Part shown: in pieces, positions 10,618 through 20,816 of the stretch
Position numbering within the stretch: the stretch's first letter is position 1
Layout of the letters: each line of letters begins with the position of its first letter
Translations under genes and position numbers: made by a program
Origin: Aplectana chamaeleonis
Lineage: Eukaryota; Nematoda; Chromadorea; Rhabditida; Cosmocercidae
Direction: 5' to 3'
Length of the DNA: 64,000 nt
NCBI GenBank assembly: GCA_029168955.1
Contig: JAPDOI010000150.1
Location: 1,406,121-1,470,120 of the forward strand
Notes under the pieces: model-generated
Database searches by the model: none
Told to the model about the DNA's origin: nothing
What the model saw: only the letters and a program-made list of their open reading frames with translations

Positions 10618-10820
10618 TAGTGGAGTCCACCAAGAGTGTCTCATTTACTTATCAATAAGAAGCGGTCGGCTGGGGATCAATGTGCATGAATCCCATACCA
10701 GCACGCTCAATACCAATTGAGCAAGAGCGGTTGTGCTGCAATGAGTTTCATGTTCATTGATCTCCAATCGACCGCTTCTCATTGATAAGTAACTGAGACA
10801 CCTTGGTGGACTCCACTATA
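10618..10820. mobile_element. Hairpin MITE with tRNA-like loop
   Basis: Arms 10618-10689 and 10744-10820 are near-perfect inverted repeats starting TAGTGGAGTCCACCAAG. On the minus strand the loop reads TTGCTCAATTGGTATTGAGC, which resembles a tRNA D-arm, and then a weaker T-arm-like TTGATCCCC. It is flanked by TA-rich sequence. Confidence 0.75.
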
Positions 10821-11245
10821 TGTTATTTCACGACAAGCAACTTCCAAATGCGATTTTCGAAGGGTGATTCCATAGAAATAGATTGAAATGTATGACTGAT
10901 TGATAACCTTATGAATTGAAATATCTCCATGAGTTTTTCCAAAGGGTTTCTAAGAAATTTTCATACGGACCTTGCTATTGGATATCGCAAATCGTACAAG
11001 CTTCACGTCTAAGACGAGTAGCATACTTCTGGCGACGAGGGACTCGACGCAATGTTTATCATCAGTATCGACCAAAAATCGATAACCCTGTCTTGCGTTG
11101 TCGCTGTTGCGAGGAGAATGACTTCTAGGATAAACCAGAAAATACCGAAGTTACAAAATCACTAAATTTGGTAAAAATCAATAATTACGCTCCGCCGAAA
11201 TTTTCCGCAAACGCTATAATTTTTTTCGCACTTTTCACGACTTTG

Positions 11246-11876
11246 AATAAAAACATTTATTCCAAAAACAAACAAGGCTCACCCAACAAAACAATTTCCT
11301 TCACATTCAAAGATACCTCGCCACCTATTGGGAAGATCATGAATTCCCAACGCGTAGAACTCTGGCTGCTTCGAGTCAAAGTATTCTTCTAAGGCCATTT
11401 TGACTTCGTCATTGTCAGTAAACTGTTTTCTACCCAGGAAGTGCTGCATCGAGCGGAACAGATAGTAGTCGAAAGGGGCAACATCTGGGCTATATGGAGG
11501 GTGAGGGAGAACTTCCCAGCCCAGGGCCAGCAGTTTCTGTTTAGTTATCTGCGATACGTGTGGCCAAGCATTGCCGTGAAGAAGGCAGACAGTGTTCAAC
11601 AGAAACTGCTGGACCTGGGCTGGGAAGTTCTTCCTCTTTATCCATATAGCACAGATCTTTTCCCTTCCGAATAACATCTGCTTTTCCTGGATGGAAAACA
11701 GTTTACGACCCATGACGAAGTCAAAATGGCCCTAGAAGAATGCTTCGAATCGATACAGCCAGAGTTCCACGCGTCGACGAGAATTCATGATTTGCCCATT
11801 CGGTGGCGAAGTATTCTTAAATGTGATGGATATTATTTTGTTGGGTGAGCTCAGCTTGTTTTTGAAATAAATACCG
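11246..11876. mobile_element. Inverted pair of mariner 3' ends
   Basis: The left half encodes a mariner transposase C-terminus on the minus strand (11713-11279). The right half (about 11598-11850) encodes the same C-terminus on the plus strand. The arms mirror each other out to 'tttattccaaaaacaa' at the left and its complement at the right. The centre near 11519-11623 forms a hairpin around 'ccagcagtttctgtt'. The source is a mariner different from the 4206 copy. Confidence 0.8.
11279..11713 (-). pseudogene. Mariner transposase C-terminal fragment
   Basis: About 144 residues. The region HGNAWPHVSQITKQKL aligns with the mariner HDNARPH block, but the catalytic aspartate is glycine. YSPDVAPFDYYLF keeps the third acidic residue. 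The C-terminus with IHDLPNRW ends in a normal stop. The N-terminal DNA-binding half is absent. A sister copy of the last ~80 residues lies inverted at 11598-11850, with a frameshift. It is inactive on its own. Confidence 0.85.
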
Positions 11877-12465
11877 GAAACTTTTGCATCAACTTAATAG
11901 AAGTAGTTTACAACTATTTAAGAAGAATCTAGGAGACTATTGTTAATGATTTTTCACCTACAAGCGTAGAACGGAGTCCCGTAGAGCTTCTTTCGTGAGC
12001 AACTTGTTGCCACAGCACAGAGGAGACTTTCGTTGAAGGCAGATATCTCTCACACCCCGCAGAGTCCGATCGAGTATAACCAGGGGCTTACATCCTTAAA
12101 GATTCGTAATATTTTGTATATCTTTGTTCGTATCTGATAATGGCGATATTCAGCACACAGGGTGCTTCTATACTGAGTTGTACGAACTCAAGAATGTTAA
12201 TCAGGGACGTTGCATTATCCACGAAATGGATCGGAAGCCGGCAAATGAGTGGGATACGGTGAGTATCAGAGCATTTCCGGTGGTTAGAAATTGTTTCAAC
12301 GCAATGTTCCAGAAGCAAAAAAAAAAACTTGAAGAGTGCAACAAAGTTTCACTCGCTCATCTTAAGCACAGATGCTCACTCATACTCTGATGTCCCCAAC
12401 TCACAAGTTACTAAGTTTTGCAACTGTCTCCCTTACTTTCGCTTACCTGTTCAAGGGGAGTAAAC
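11877..12465. other. Unassigned stretch
   Basis: The frame 12124-12390 is open but ends in a lysine run and matches nothing I recognise. The reverse frame 12088-12318 overlaps it. No supported gene. Confidence 0.4.
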
Positions 12466-12469
12466 TCCA

Positions 12470-12615
12470 AATACCCTGCGGTACCGATTGCCACAAGGGC
12501 ATGGAATGATGATATCAGTTGCATTGCTATATCAGACCGACCGATTGAAACTCTCAAATGAAAATTTCAGAGTATTTTTTATGGCTCTGTGGCAATCTGT
12601 ACCGCACGGTGTTTT
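12470..12615. repeat. Short inverted repeat
   Basis: A 'ccctgcggtaccgattgcca' block at about 12474-12493 is mirrored by 'tggcaatctgtaccgcacgg' at about 12590-12609. Probably a small hairpin MITE. Confidence 0.5.
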
Positions 12616-12791
12616 TCGTCTAGTCTGAAGGGGATTTCTGGGAAAGCTGTATGAAACAGTACAGTATGTATGATCTTCCGAGCATTTTCAAGTAATCGCT
12701 AGCCCGTAGCAAAACCGGATCGATTCTGAGGCATGGCGGAACAATTTACGAAGGCGATCTCTGAATAGGACTTAATTTTTTCCAGCCTTAA

Positions 12792-13260
12792 AAGGCAGCA
12801 CACACGCTTGAAAATGTTACTGAGGAAACTACTTTACTGGGGTCTTAGGGTCCCTAGTAGAGCTAAAAGTGTCAAAAAGCGAGTGGAAACTGCTAAATTT
12901 GAGCAATACAAGTCGAAAAATTTCGTTAACCCCGTTCAAATACAAACTCATCCAGATTGATCGTTCGAACACGGTCGCTCTGGCTGGATTTTGATGCTTC
13001 CAACTGGGTGAGCGTTCTAGTACAAGCTGTAAGAGTCTATTTGCTTAGCTAACTCAAACATTTCGTCACTGATATTTGCTGTTTCAACCTCGCGCGGTAA
13101 AACTCGTCCACGTTCATTTAATAACAAGAACACGGCTTATTCCTCTATTTGCATACAGTTTTCGTTAGTTTCTTCGTAAGTTCCGCATACTACCAGTTCC
13201 GAACATTCGATTCATATCATCAAATCGATATCATTTTTAGAGTGTCTGCTGTGCTGCCTT
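12792..13260. mobile_element. MITE-G copy 1
   Basis: The ends AAGGCAGCACACACGCTTG and ...GTCTGCTGTGCTGCCTT are inverted, with TA on both sides (12789-12790; 13261-13262). A reverse partial relative is at 37945-38229, sharing the 'gacgcttccaac' and 'gtctgctg(tg)ctgccttt' blocks. Confidence 0.75.
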
Positions 13261-13529
13261 TAAATTAGGTTATCCCTACTCCTTCTGCTATTATCTTGAA
13301 AGTGATGTCATACCGCCATCAGAGACCTACTCAGCGCTGCGAATGGCCGATGGTCCGGCTTGTTGATCAAATTCACAGCTCACGGCGGCTTGAATCCCCG
13401 CAGTGATAAGAGGGCAGCCACGCACGTGTGAGCTGTAAAATCCATCAACAAGCCGATAGTTCTAGTCAGACTATGGAAAGGTTTGCATCACACTGTCGTT
13501 CTCCGGGCTTAATTCCAGTCCGCCATTGC

Positions 13530-13616
13530 GGAATACGGCTGTTGCATCATACGACACGTAATAATCGTGCTGGAAGAAGGGTGAATCTTGCAGGGATCAA
13601 GTGGTCCCAGCGCGAT
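13530..13616. repeat. Hairpin-X half copy
   Basis: Contains 'cggctgttgcatcatacgac' and 'aatcgtgctggaagaaggg', as in the full palindrome at 38592-38789. Only one arm is present. It runs into MITE-F at TA 13617-13618. Confidence 0.6.
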
Positions 13617-13618
13617 TA

Positions 13619-13815
13619 AAGGCACAGTCCAAGCTAAGGGACGAAATCTATGATTTCCACATAATTGTGGAGTAGATCCACCATATATAGCACCTGCCAA
13701 GTGCGAACCTCCAACTCCTCCGAATAAGCAGGATATAGGAGGAAGCCACCCTGGGGTGCCTACATCAGGAAGCCACTTTGGCACGCCCCTTTTGCGATCT
13801 TTCGAGCTGAATAGT
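13619..13815 (+). mobile_element. MITE-F, forward copy
   Basis: Starts AAGGCACAGTCCAAGCTAAG after TA. It shares 'gatttccacataattgt' and 'ggatataggaggaagccac' with 51390-51560 and, reversed, with 715-910. It joins a reversed MITE-A fragment near 13815. Confidence 0.65.
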
Positions 13816-14101
13816 AGCGAGATAAGCGATGGTTTCCGATCAGTAGCAACGTTCTTCCCTTCATTCTCGACTCCTTTCTTTGTTCGGGTCGGTTGGTATA
13901 CTTACATCGGTTGCAAATGACAGAAGTTACAAGCCTCGGACAACTCGTCCACCATGCTTCCGTAGCTGATTTTTTGAGGGGCCATAACTTCGTTCCATGG
14001 GGGTCTCATACGATTCCAGAGACATCGTTGGAATCAGCGTGAGACCATTTTCAAGATAGGCAGGAAAACAAGAAACCGATTCTGAGGTTGGATTGTGCCT
14101 T
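13816..14101 (-). mobile_element. MITE-A, reverse, partial
   Basis: Reverse-oriented MITE-A interior (compare 913-1385) ending in ATTGTGCCTT. TA at 14102-14103 is followed at once by another AAGGC terminus of an unidentified neighbour. Confidence 0.7.
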
Positions 14102-14289
14102 TAAAGGCCCTCGTACTGCTATCATTATACGCGCCGACGCCCCCAACCCTGTCTCAACCCTTTCCTAACCCGCCGCGTTCGCTCGTGCCGCCCCGAATGT
14201 TTAGATACGAATCCAATGTCAACAACAGAATTTGCTAGCACATGAAGCCATTTTTATCGCAGCAGGCGGAATAGCGAGCCAATGGGTTA

Positions 14290-14598
14290 CTATTCTGTTT
14301 CACTTCTTAGAGGGAGTTTGAGGAACTCCAAGTCCAATAGTAATTTTCTCCCTTTAAGATGGGTGTTTTCTATCCTTTCAAGGAAATTTACTCCACGCAT
14401 TATTTTCTTCGGCGAAATAATCCGCAAGTCGGAAGGGGGCATGCAACAAACTGCCTTATTGTTGCTCCCAATCGCTTTTCGGTTCAGTTCAAAATCAATG
14501 GAGCTCAATATTATTTTCAAGAGATCGTCACTTACTTTTTCATTCATTCCCTCCACATGAAACTGCGTTTTTCGGCGAAAATGTGTTTAGGGAGATAA
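14290..14598 (-). other. Open frame of unknown nature
   Basis: About 88 residues are open on the minus strand, and the plus strand is also open. The minus frame reads like an ordinary charged protein (ISPKKIMRGVNFLERIENTH). A strong GTAAGT donor motif lies near its N-terminus, which would cut the frame if used. No family recognised. It could be an old coding fragment or chance. Confidence 0.2.
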
Positions 14599-14599
14599 G

Positions 14600-15051
14600 A
14601 CTGAGTGCTGGATATCAGGAGGTGATTGGCAAGCGCGTATGAATTGTCTGTGTTACGAGGACGACTGCAATAGAAGCACTTTTTTCAAGGTCGGTTAAAG
14701 TTTTTAGATTGTTACACATTCTGAAGATTGAAAACTTCGGGCAGTATTAGTACCATTATACACTGATATAACAGTACCAAATATATAGTCAGCACGAATC
14801 GCACTGATACTTACAAGGGAGACTTGTCACCTTCCGGTGGCAATTTGGAAAACCATGTTGTCATTGCTCTAGGTCTGCGACAGTACATAAATAACCCGTG
14901 CTTGAAATTCCCTAAATGGCTCTGGGAATCACAAAAAATGGCCTGTTCATTGCTTCACAAAAAAGGTTAGGGTACACATCAGGAATTTTTCGGAGTGTTC
15001 AGAAAAAAATATTTAGGATTTGGCTCAAAACTGTCAGATGGAGATTATTTA
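14600..15051. other. Unassigned AT-rich stretch
   Basis: I see no coding signal. The block near 14850-14940 ('aatttggaaaaccatgttgt' ... 'cctaaatggc') recurs in reverse-related form near 37620-37710, so this is dispersed repeat sequence. Confidence 0.45.
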
Positions 15052-15537
15052 AAGCCAGTGTCTACGATTATCTTCGATTTTGAGATTAATGGCTAAGTCG
15101 ATTGTTTGGCTGCCGGGTAGAATTGAAGTGACGAGGAAATCGGGAAAAACGCACCAGAAAGGCACGAAACCCTTTACTCTCACCACGCTTCTTTACTTTC
15201 AGAGGAACTGTTCGTTGTGACAGGGAAACCTTTTATGGAGCCGTCTTTTGCGTTTCTCTGCTTTCTATCGCTCTGTCCTTTCCTTCAGACTCTAAATAAT
15301 ACTGTTTTGCCTCAAATATTTTTCCTTTTCCGATTAGCCACATTTTTCACCAGTGACAACCACCTTGAACATGTTCATCTAACCGGACAGCTAGTCCAAG
15401 CCAGAGAATAAGGCCACTGAAATGAGACATTTAGTGCGTTTCTCAGCCAATTCCTCGTAATTTTGGTAGCATTTCGTGGCCAACGCGTTGTTTTGAGTTG
15501 AAAACTCTGAAACGAAAGTCATAGTGAACACTGCCTT
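15052..15537 (-). mobile_element. MITE-B, full length, reverse
   Basis: The left end AAGCCAGTGTCTACGAT and right end ATAGTGAACACTGCCTT are degenerate inverted tips, with TA at 15050-15051 and 15538-15539. The interior is the reverse complement of 23560-24045. First member of a chain of four elements. Confidence 0.85.
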
Positions 15538-15539
15538 TA

Positions 15540-16011
15540 AGGCGCTCAACCCGGATCCAAGAGCTATTCCTCGCCAGACTTAGGGGTACTGTAGGTTACG
15601 GTAAGAATAATGCCTTTGAACTGGCGTTGCTAACTTTAAAATTTCGAAAATCTAAAAATCTACCTGAAATTCGTGCTCAACGTCCAAAATAACACCCACT
15701 GTGAAAATTTGATTGAAATCTGAGACTTTGAGCGAGCTACCATATACTTACCGTAACCTACCGTAATTTATCGGAACTCGATAAACGGCTTGCAGATTCA
15801 TGTTACGCAGCCCGAATAGCCCCAATGTACACCTTTTGAGACGATTTGATCTCAGCATTCTCGAAATCGCCAAAAGTCGCGCTTAGCCAGCAAAACTTCC
15901 CCCATTTTGAAACTTCGGACCAAATCCAATGGAATTTTCGAAATACGTAAGACAAATGGGCCTCAGATTCGTAATCGGCACCCAAAAGGTTATTGGGGTA
16001 TTTGAGGCGCT
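15540..16011. mobile_element. MITE-Z, chained element
   Basis: The ends AGGCGCTCAA and TTGAGGCGCT are inverted and lie between shared TA dinucleotides (15538-15539; 16012-16013). Its terminal repeat is shorter and differs from the GTGTTCACGAT core. The interior is unique in this window. The minus frame 15803-16063 runs out of it and shows no domain. Confidence 0.65.
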
Positions 16012-16013
16012 TA

Positions 16014-16443
16014 AAGACAGTGTCCATGATTAATCTCGTTCTCGAGGTTTCAGTGTGAAACACTAAATTGGCACATGCTGGAGACGATAGGGTCGAAGAA
16101 AGCAGCGAAAACAGGTCAGAGCTCGATAAAAACGGCTTTAAAAGTTATCCCAGTGCGCCTACTTACCCCGGTCCGCCATCCATTCGGACGAGCTTGTGGC
16201 GCCGCACACGTTTCGATGGCAAGTTGATAAGCAACTCTGCCGCGTCCAGCCTGATCGATTCGCGCATATTTCGCGATTAGCGCGCGCATGCGATTCTCGT
16301 CCACACCCTGAACGTTATAAACCGTTAATTCAGCTTATTCTAAACGTTTTTTTTGCTGTTTCTTTACTATTAGTTACTTCACGACCGAACAAGCCCATTT
16401 TCGGATCGAACTCGTGTGCGACATTCATCGTGAACACTGAACT
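16014..16443. mobile_element. MITE-Y, chained element
   Basis: The left end AAGACAGTGTCCATGAT and right end ATCGTGAACACTGAACT are inverted. TA is shared with neighbours at 16012-16013 and 16444-16445. The interior is unrelated to MITE-A or MITE-B. Confidence 0.7.
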
Positions 16444-16445
16444 TA

Positions 16446-16931
16446 AAGGCAGTGTTCACGATAGAAATGGTTTTTCTGTTTTTTCGCCTGTCTTGAAAAC
16501 GGCCCCATGCTGATTCCAATGATGTCTCTGAAATCGCACAAGACCTTCAGGGAACGGAGTTATGGTCCCTCAAATATTGAGCTAAGGAAACATGGTGGAC
16601 GAGTTGTCCGAGGCTTGTAACTTCCGTCTTTTGCAGCCGATGTATGCGAGCAGACCTGAGTAGAGAGAGAAGTTGAGAATGAAGGGAAGAACGGGGCTAT
16701 TGATCGGAAACCATCGCTCATCTCACAATCTCGAGCATTCATTCGTTCACGTCGGTGGGCGTGGAAAGTGCATCTGGGGGTGACGAGCTGATGGGTGTCC
16801 AACTTTGGGGCTGTAGGGGACCGTTCCGAGCTCATTTTCTCAGTTTTTTCAACGTCAGGGTTCCGCTAGGCCCCGCAGCTGCCGATCTCCACCAAAAAAT
16901 CAGACATGGTTTTTATCGTGGACACTGCCTT
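16446..16931 (+). mobile_element. MITE-A, full length
   Basis: The left end AAGGCAGTGTTCACGAT and right end ATCGTGGACACTGCCTT are flanked by TA at 16444-16445 and 16932-16933. The right flank is TTTAGG, so only TA, not TTAA, is conserved here. Last member of the chain. Confidence 0.9.
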
Positions 16932-17380
16932 TAGGACGAATATAGAGCTCATTCTAAGTTTCTCAGAAGATTACTGTAATTTACACCAAAAAGAGTATTC
17001 TTTGTCCACAGTACTTTCCGAAAAAAGCTGAGAATGGACCTTACGTTGGTGTCCAGCGCACCAAATTACCCACTAAGCAAAATTTGAGCTGAAAGTATTC
17101 AGACTTCTGAAATTCAAGAAATCATGTTTTTTGTCGTTTTTGATCTATCCAAGTGCATTAAGGTAATTATCTGAATATGCTGGTTCAATTTCGCCCGGAG
17201 CCAAATGTTTTGCGATCAACTCAGCACCTTGTGTAAACATACCATAACGTGCACTGCGACGTTAAGCTGCAGTTACGGCAAAGAACCTTCTCATTTCTCC
17301 CAAAACATTCATCGAAACCTCAGTTTGTACTGAAATCAGTCCCTAGTGAGTTCCCGCTCAAGTGTGTGTCATATATCGTC

Positions 17381-17519
17381 GATCACTGGCCGAGAGAGCG
17401 CCGCGTCGAACACATGTGGCACGCACGCAAGCGAGGAGGTAGTGATGGGATCATTACCTTCTCGCTTGCGTGCGTGCCACTTGTGTTCGACGCGGCGATC
17501 TCTCGATCAGTGATGGATC
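17381..17519. repeat. Long hairpin
   Basis: 'gatcactggccgagagagcg' at the left and its mirrored form at the right bracket 'cacgcacgcaagcgag'-type arms with a short loop near 17445-17455. The stem is about 60 bp. The 237-residue frame 17249-17962 passes through it. Confidence 0.8.
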
Positions 17520-17649
17520 ATACATGCTTTACTTTTTTGGAGAATCGCCTTGTCCTTGAGTTGACTGTGTATCATGCACGCATTGTACTGTCGTTTTCGG
17601 TGGCAAATTCTGATCAGCATTCGCGGACCACGGCTGCTGTTCCATGCTA

Positions 17650-17795
17650 CAGGAAATTAATCATGCCTGGACCAAGTGGACCCGGAACGATTTACCTTTC
17701 TCTCAGCAAGGTTATCACGATTAGCATGCTGACATCCGTAGTCCGCAACTACGGACCGGAATTCGGCTCTGAGAACGACAGTACATTCTATTTTC
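17650..17795. repeat. Hairpin-X fragment
   Basis: Shares 'gtccgcaactacggaccgga' and 'gagaacgacagta' with the full palindrome at 38592-38789, plus a 'cctggaccaagtggaccc' block. Diverged. Confidence 0.6.
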
Positions 17796-18052
17796 AGAGC
17801 ACATGCTGTAATTTGATGCACAATAGGAGCACGTGCTCCCCTAGCGGCATGTTTCCTGACTGTGCTCGTTTTCGCCTCGTATTCGAGTTGAATGCACATT
17901 CGACACGCATTGAATGCGGTGATTGTTTGAGACTACCTACACACCCTCTTTTCCCACGTTGAATTGGTATTGACGAAATTGGTCACCTCTCAGCGCGTAT
18001 TATGATTGTGAGCTGTACAACAAATTTGCGACGTTCAGTACACGTGTTTCAG

Positions 18053-18382
18053 GAACTCGCGTTGTTGAAAGTAATCGGTAAAGAAAAAGACGCTGATTTG
18101 ACGGTACGAACGTTCACGTGCCTTCTTCGTAGTGCTCTTCGTAACGAGGAGCAACTGAAAAAGGAATTAGTACTGAAAGATCAGGAGAAGAGAAAGCTGG
18201 AAGAAGAAAGTAAAAGGAAGGAAGATGAGGATCAGAGAAACAAAGAAGAGCAGATAAGAAATAAAGAAGAGGAAGATAGACAGGGTAACGAGAATTATAG
18301 GGAAGAAGAAGAGGGAAACAGAAGGCAAGAAGAGGAGAAGAGAAAGAAAGGAAGAGATAATCAGGATTCAGCAAAGAGATAA
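18053..18382 (+). CDS. Candidate exon: leucine motif plus charged coil
   Basis: A TTTCAG acceptor (18047-18052) precedes a frame starting ELALLKVIGKEKDADL, then RTFTCLLR, then about 70 residues rich in Glu, Lys and Arg (KLEEESKRKEDEDQR). This charged part predicts a soluble helix or coiled coil. The frame stops at 18380, though a possible donor (GG/GTAACG, 18285) lies earlier, so the true exon end is uncertain. The opening motif resembles the exon at 50200 (ELGYLRN..DLSP..CTECLLK). A membrane exon of similar phase is at 22112, after a Tc1 insertion. I infer one gene split by repeats. Function unknown. The upstream exon was not found. Confidence 0.45.
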   Translation, partial: ELALLKVIGKEKDADLTVRTFTCLLRSALRNEEQLKKELVLKDQEKRKLEEESKRKEDEDQRNKEEQIRNKEEEDRQGNENYREEEEGNRRQEEEKRKKGRDNQDSAKR

Positions 18383-18970
18383 AGAGAGAGCAAGATGAGG
18401 AGAACAGGAAACTAGAGGAGGGGAAGAGAAGAGGAGAAGAAGAAAAGAGAAAACAAGAAGAGGAGAAAAGGAGAGAGAAGAAGAGGAAAAGAGGAAAGGG
18501 AAAGAAGAAGAAAGGAAGGAGGCAGAGAAAGAAAAGGAAAGATGAAGAGGAAAAGAGAAGGCACGAAGAGGAAATCAGGTTATTGCAAGAGGTAAAGAGA
18601 GCGCAAGACGAGGAGAACAGGAAGCAAGAAGATGAAATGAGAAGAGAAGAAGAAGAAAAGAGAAAAAGAAGAGGAGAAAAGAGCAGAAGAAGAGCAGAAG
18701 AGGAGGCAAGAAGAAGATAAAAGGAAGGAGGAAGAGAAGAAGAGAATGGAAGAAGAGAAAATCAGGAAGCAAGAAAAGGAAAGAAGAGGGCAGGAAGAAG
18801 AAAAGAGAGTAAAATCAGAGGAGCAGAGAACGGAAGAAGATCAAAAAGAGGTTTGGTGAAGAGGAAAAGAGAAAGAGAAGGGAAAAAGAGAGAAGGAAAG
18901 CTGAGGAAAAGAGAAAGGAAAGTGAGCAAAAAAGATGCGAAGAAGATGAAAAGTGGAAGATAGCGTACAA
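18170..18970 (+). repeat. Polypurine tract, about 800 bp
   Basis: The + strand is almost entirely A and G, with scattered C and T. All three frames read Glu/Lys/Arg-rich segments and several are broken by TAA or TGA. It may be a decayed or expanded extension of the charged exon at 18053. Such strand-biased DNA can form triplex or R-loop structures (known property; not shown here). Confidence 0.75.
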
Positions 18971-19069
18971 GAAGAAAAAAGAAGATGCTTCCAAAGGGTA
19001 AATTTTTGACTGCGACGAATTTTTTTTTAGTTTCGCATTGCTCCGAAAGCGATTTTTTCAGTCGAAATA

Positions 19070-20603
19070 CAGTACGTTTCAGAATTATAGCGATACCCTC
19101 CAAAACACCGGTATCAAGGCCCACACAAACTTTCATTGGATGGCGTGGTTACCACTGATCTCAGCGCACCTGACAACCCTAGCAAAATTCCACAGAAAAA
19201 TGTAAAGAAACAAGAATTGTATTGTACTTCACCTTCAAAATGGCCGTTTCATAATTATAGCGACACTTTACATTGGAAATGCTCTCCTCGTAAATTTCTG
19301 AGAACATTTCCCGTTTTAAGTATGAGAGAAGTTTGTTAATATGTTCCGATCATGGCGCACGGTACAATACTCTGAGAGCGACAAGAGCCAGGTTTTTGTG
19401 CTGCACAAGGCGGCCCTAAGCGCCAAAGGATTTCAAAGGTAATTGGTCATCACTGGGCCACAGTTTACCGATTTCTGCATGATCCTGAGTTGTGAGCGCT
19501 GGGAGACCCATAGAGCTCTCTAGTCAAGACAAACGCCAAATAGGGCGGCTCGTATCGAACTCCGACATCACGGTAAATCAAGTCCGAGCTGAACTTTTGG
19601 CGCCAGTGTCCAAGACGACAGTGTGGAGTGCGAACATCAAGCACTCTTGGGTTCGTCCAGCTACTCACCTCTCTGAGTCGCACAAGGCAGCACAACTCCA
19701 ATTCGCAGAAAAGAACATGGCGACTGACTGGTCTAAGGTAAGCGGTAATTTAGCTGAGGTTTCTTTGGAGTAAACATTGTATTTAGGTGATTTTTGTTGA
19801 CGAAAAAAAGCTTAACCCGGATGGACCGGATGGATGAACACACAATTGATCTCCGCAAGGAGCCGAGTAACATCGCCAAACGGAACTTTGGTGGTGGCAG
19901 TCTCATGGAATGTGGTGGTTTCTCTGAAGGCGGTACACTTCAGATCGCCTTCACTTCCACTCGGATAAATTCCTCCGACTATCAAGAGGTGTGACGGAGT
20001 TGACTCCTGCCTGAGCTTCCCCGACTTCGAACGAGGATTTCGTTTTCCAGGAAGACAACGCGTCAATTCATGCAAGTCGCTCCACTGAGACGTGGTTAGA
20101 TGAGCATAATGTTACCGTTATGGACCGGCCAGCCTGTTCCCTTGACGTAAGCCCCATCGAAAATTGCTGGAGAATCTTGGTTTGCCGAATATACGGTGGA
20201 GGCAAGACGTACGAGTCAGTTGAGAACTCAGGAGAGCTGTAATCAATACCTGGAGCAGCTTGGACACAGGATTGCTCAAACGACTTGTCGACTCCATGCT
20301 AAAACAAGTTTCCGAGATTATTTCTAGGCATGAAGGAGATAGATTATTGAATTTTTTTGGAAAGTTTTCACTCTTTGATAAGAAGTTGAATAATTAATGT
20401 GTCGCTATAATTATGAAACGGCCATTTTGAAGGTGAAGTACCACATAATTCTTGTTTCTCTATATTTTTTTGTCAAATTTAGCCAACAGAGGTTTCCAGG
20501 TGCGCTGAGATCAATGGTAATCCTGCCATCCAATTAAAGTTTATATGGGCCGTTATTCCGGTGTTTCGGAGGCCGTCGCTATAATTATGTATGAAACGCA
20601 CTG
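19070..20603 (+). mobile_element. Tc1-like transposon, 1534 bp
   Basis: Long terminal inverted repeats of about 200 bp: 19070-19268 and 20398-20603. Inside each lie the mirrored blocks 'ttcaccttcaaaatggccgt' and 'ggtgcgctgagatcaatggt' or complements. The outer tips are CAGTACGTTTC and GAAACGCACTG. TA precedes the left tip; the right flank is AA, so one target copy is mutated. The transposase is on the plus strand and broken. Confidence 0.9.
19340..20330 (+). pseudogene. Tc1-family transposase, broken
   Basis: Reading across frames gives, in order: an N-terminal helix-turn-helix region (ATVYRFLHDPE, then LSSQDKRQIGRLVSN); the first catalytic block VIFVDEKK with DGPDG; DLRKEPSNIAKRNFGGGSLM; the second block EDNASIH; and the third block SPIENCW. 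This is the DD34E layout of Tc1. A 49-bp intron (19738-19786, GTAAGC...TTTAG) must be removed to join SK to VIFVDEKK. Frameshifts occur before the 19492 frame, near 19820 and after about 19994. All three acidic catalytic positions survive, so decay is recent. It is not functional as it stands. Confidence 0.88.
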
Positions 20604-20816
20604 AATACGTTTTTAATTCCTTTTTTGTGTAAAACTTGAAATTTCACATGAATGCCGCCTAAATAAACCTAAGTGCTGGAAATCCGCTAGGAGCCCTTTT
20701 TTGGGAGGGGGGGGGGGGGTTCAACAATACCCGGCCTCAGCTGCGGGAAGAGCGCGCGCTGCCTGTTAGAAATTTACTGATCATTTTTTTTTCTTGGAAC
20801 TTGTGCAGATTGTTTA

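Noticed and set aside
17249..17962. A 237-residue open frame
   Set aside because: It runs through a long hairpin (17381-17519) and a Hairpin-X fragment. No domain or consistent coding composition; better explained as open repeat DNA.
18575..19136. Minus-strand Leu/Phe/Ser-rich 'membrane' frames
   Set aside because: They are the complement of the polypurine tract (CTT/TCC codons) and not evidence of a membrane protein.
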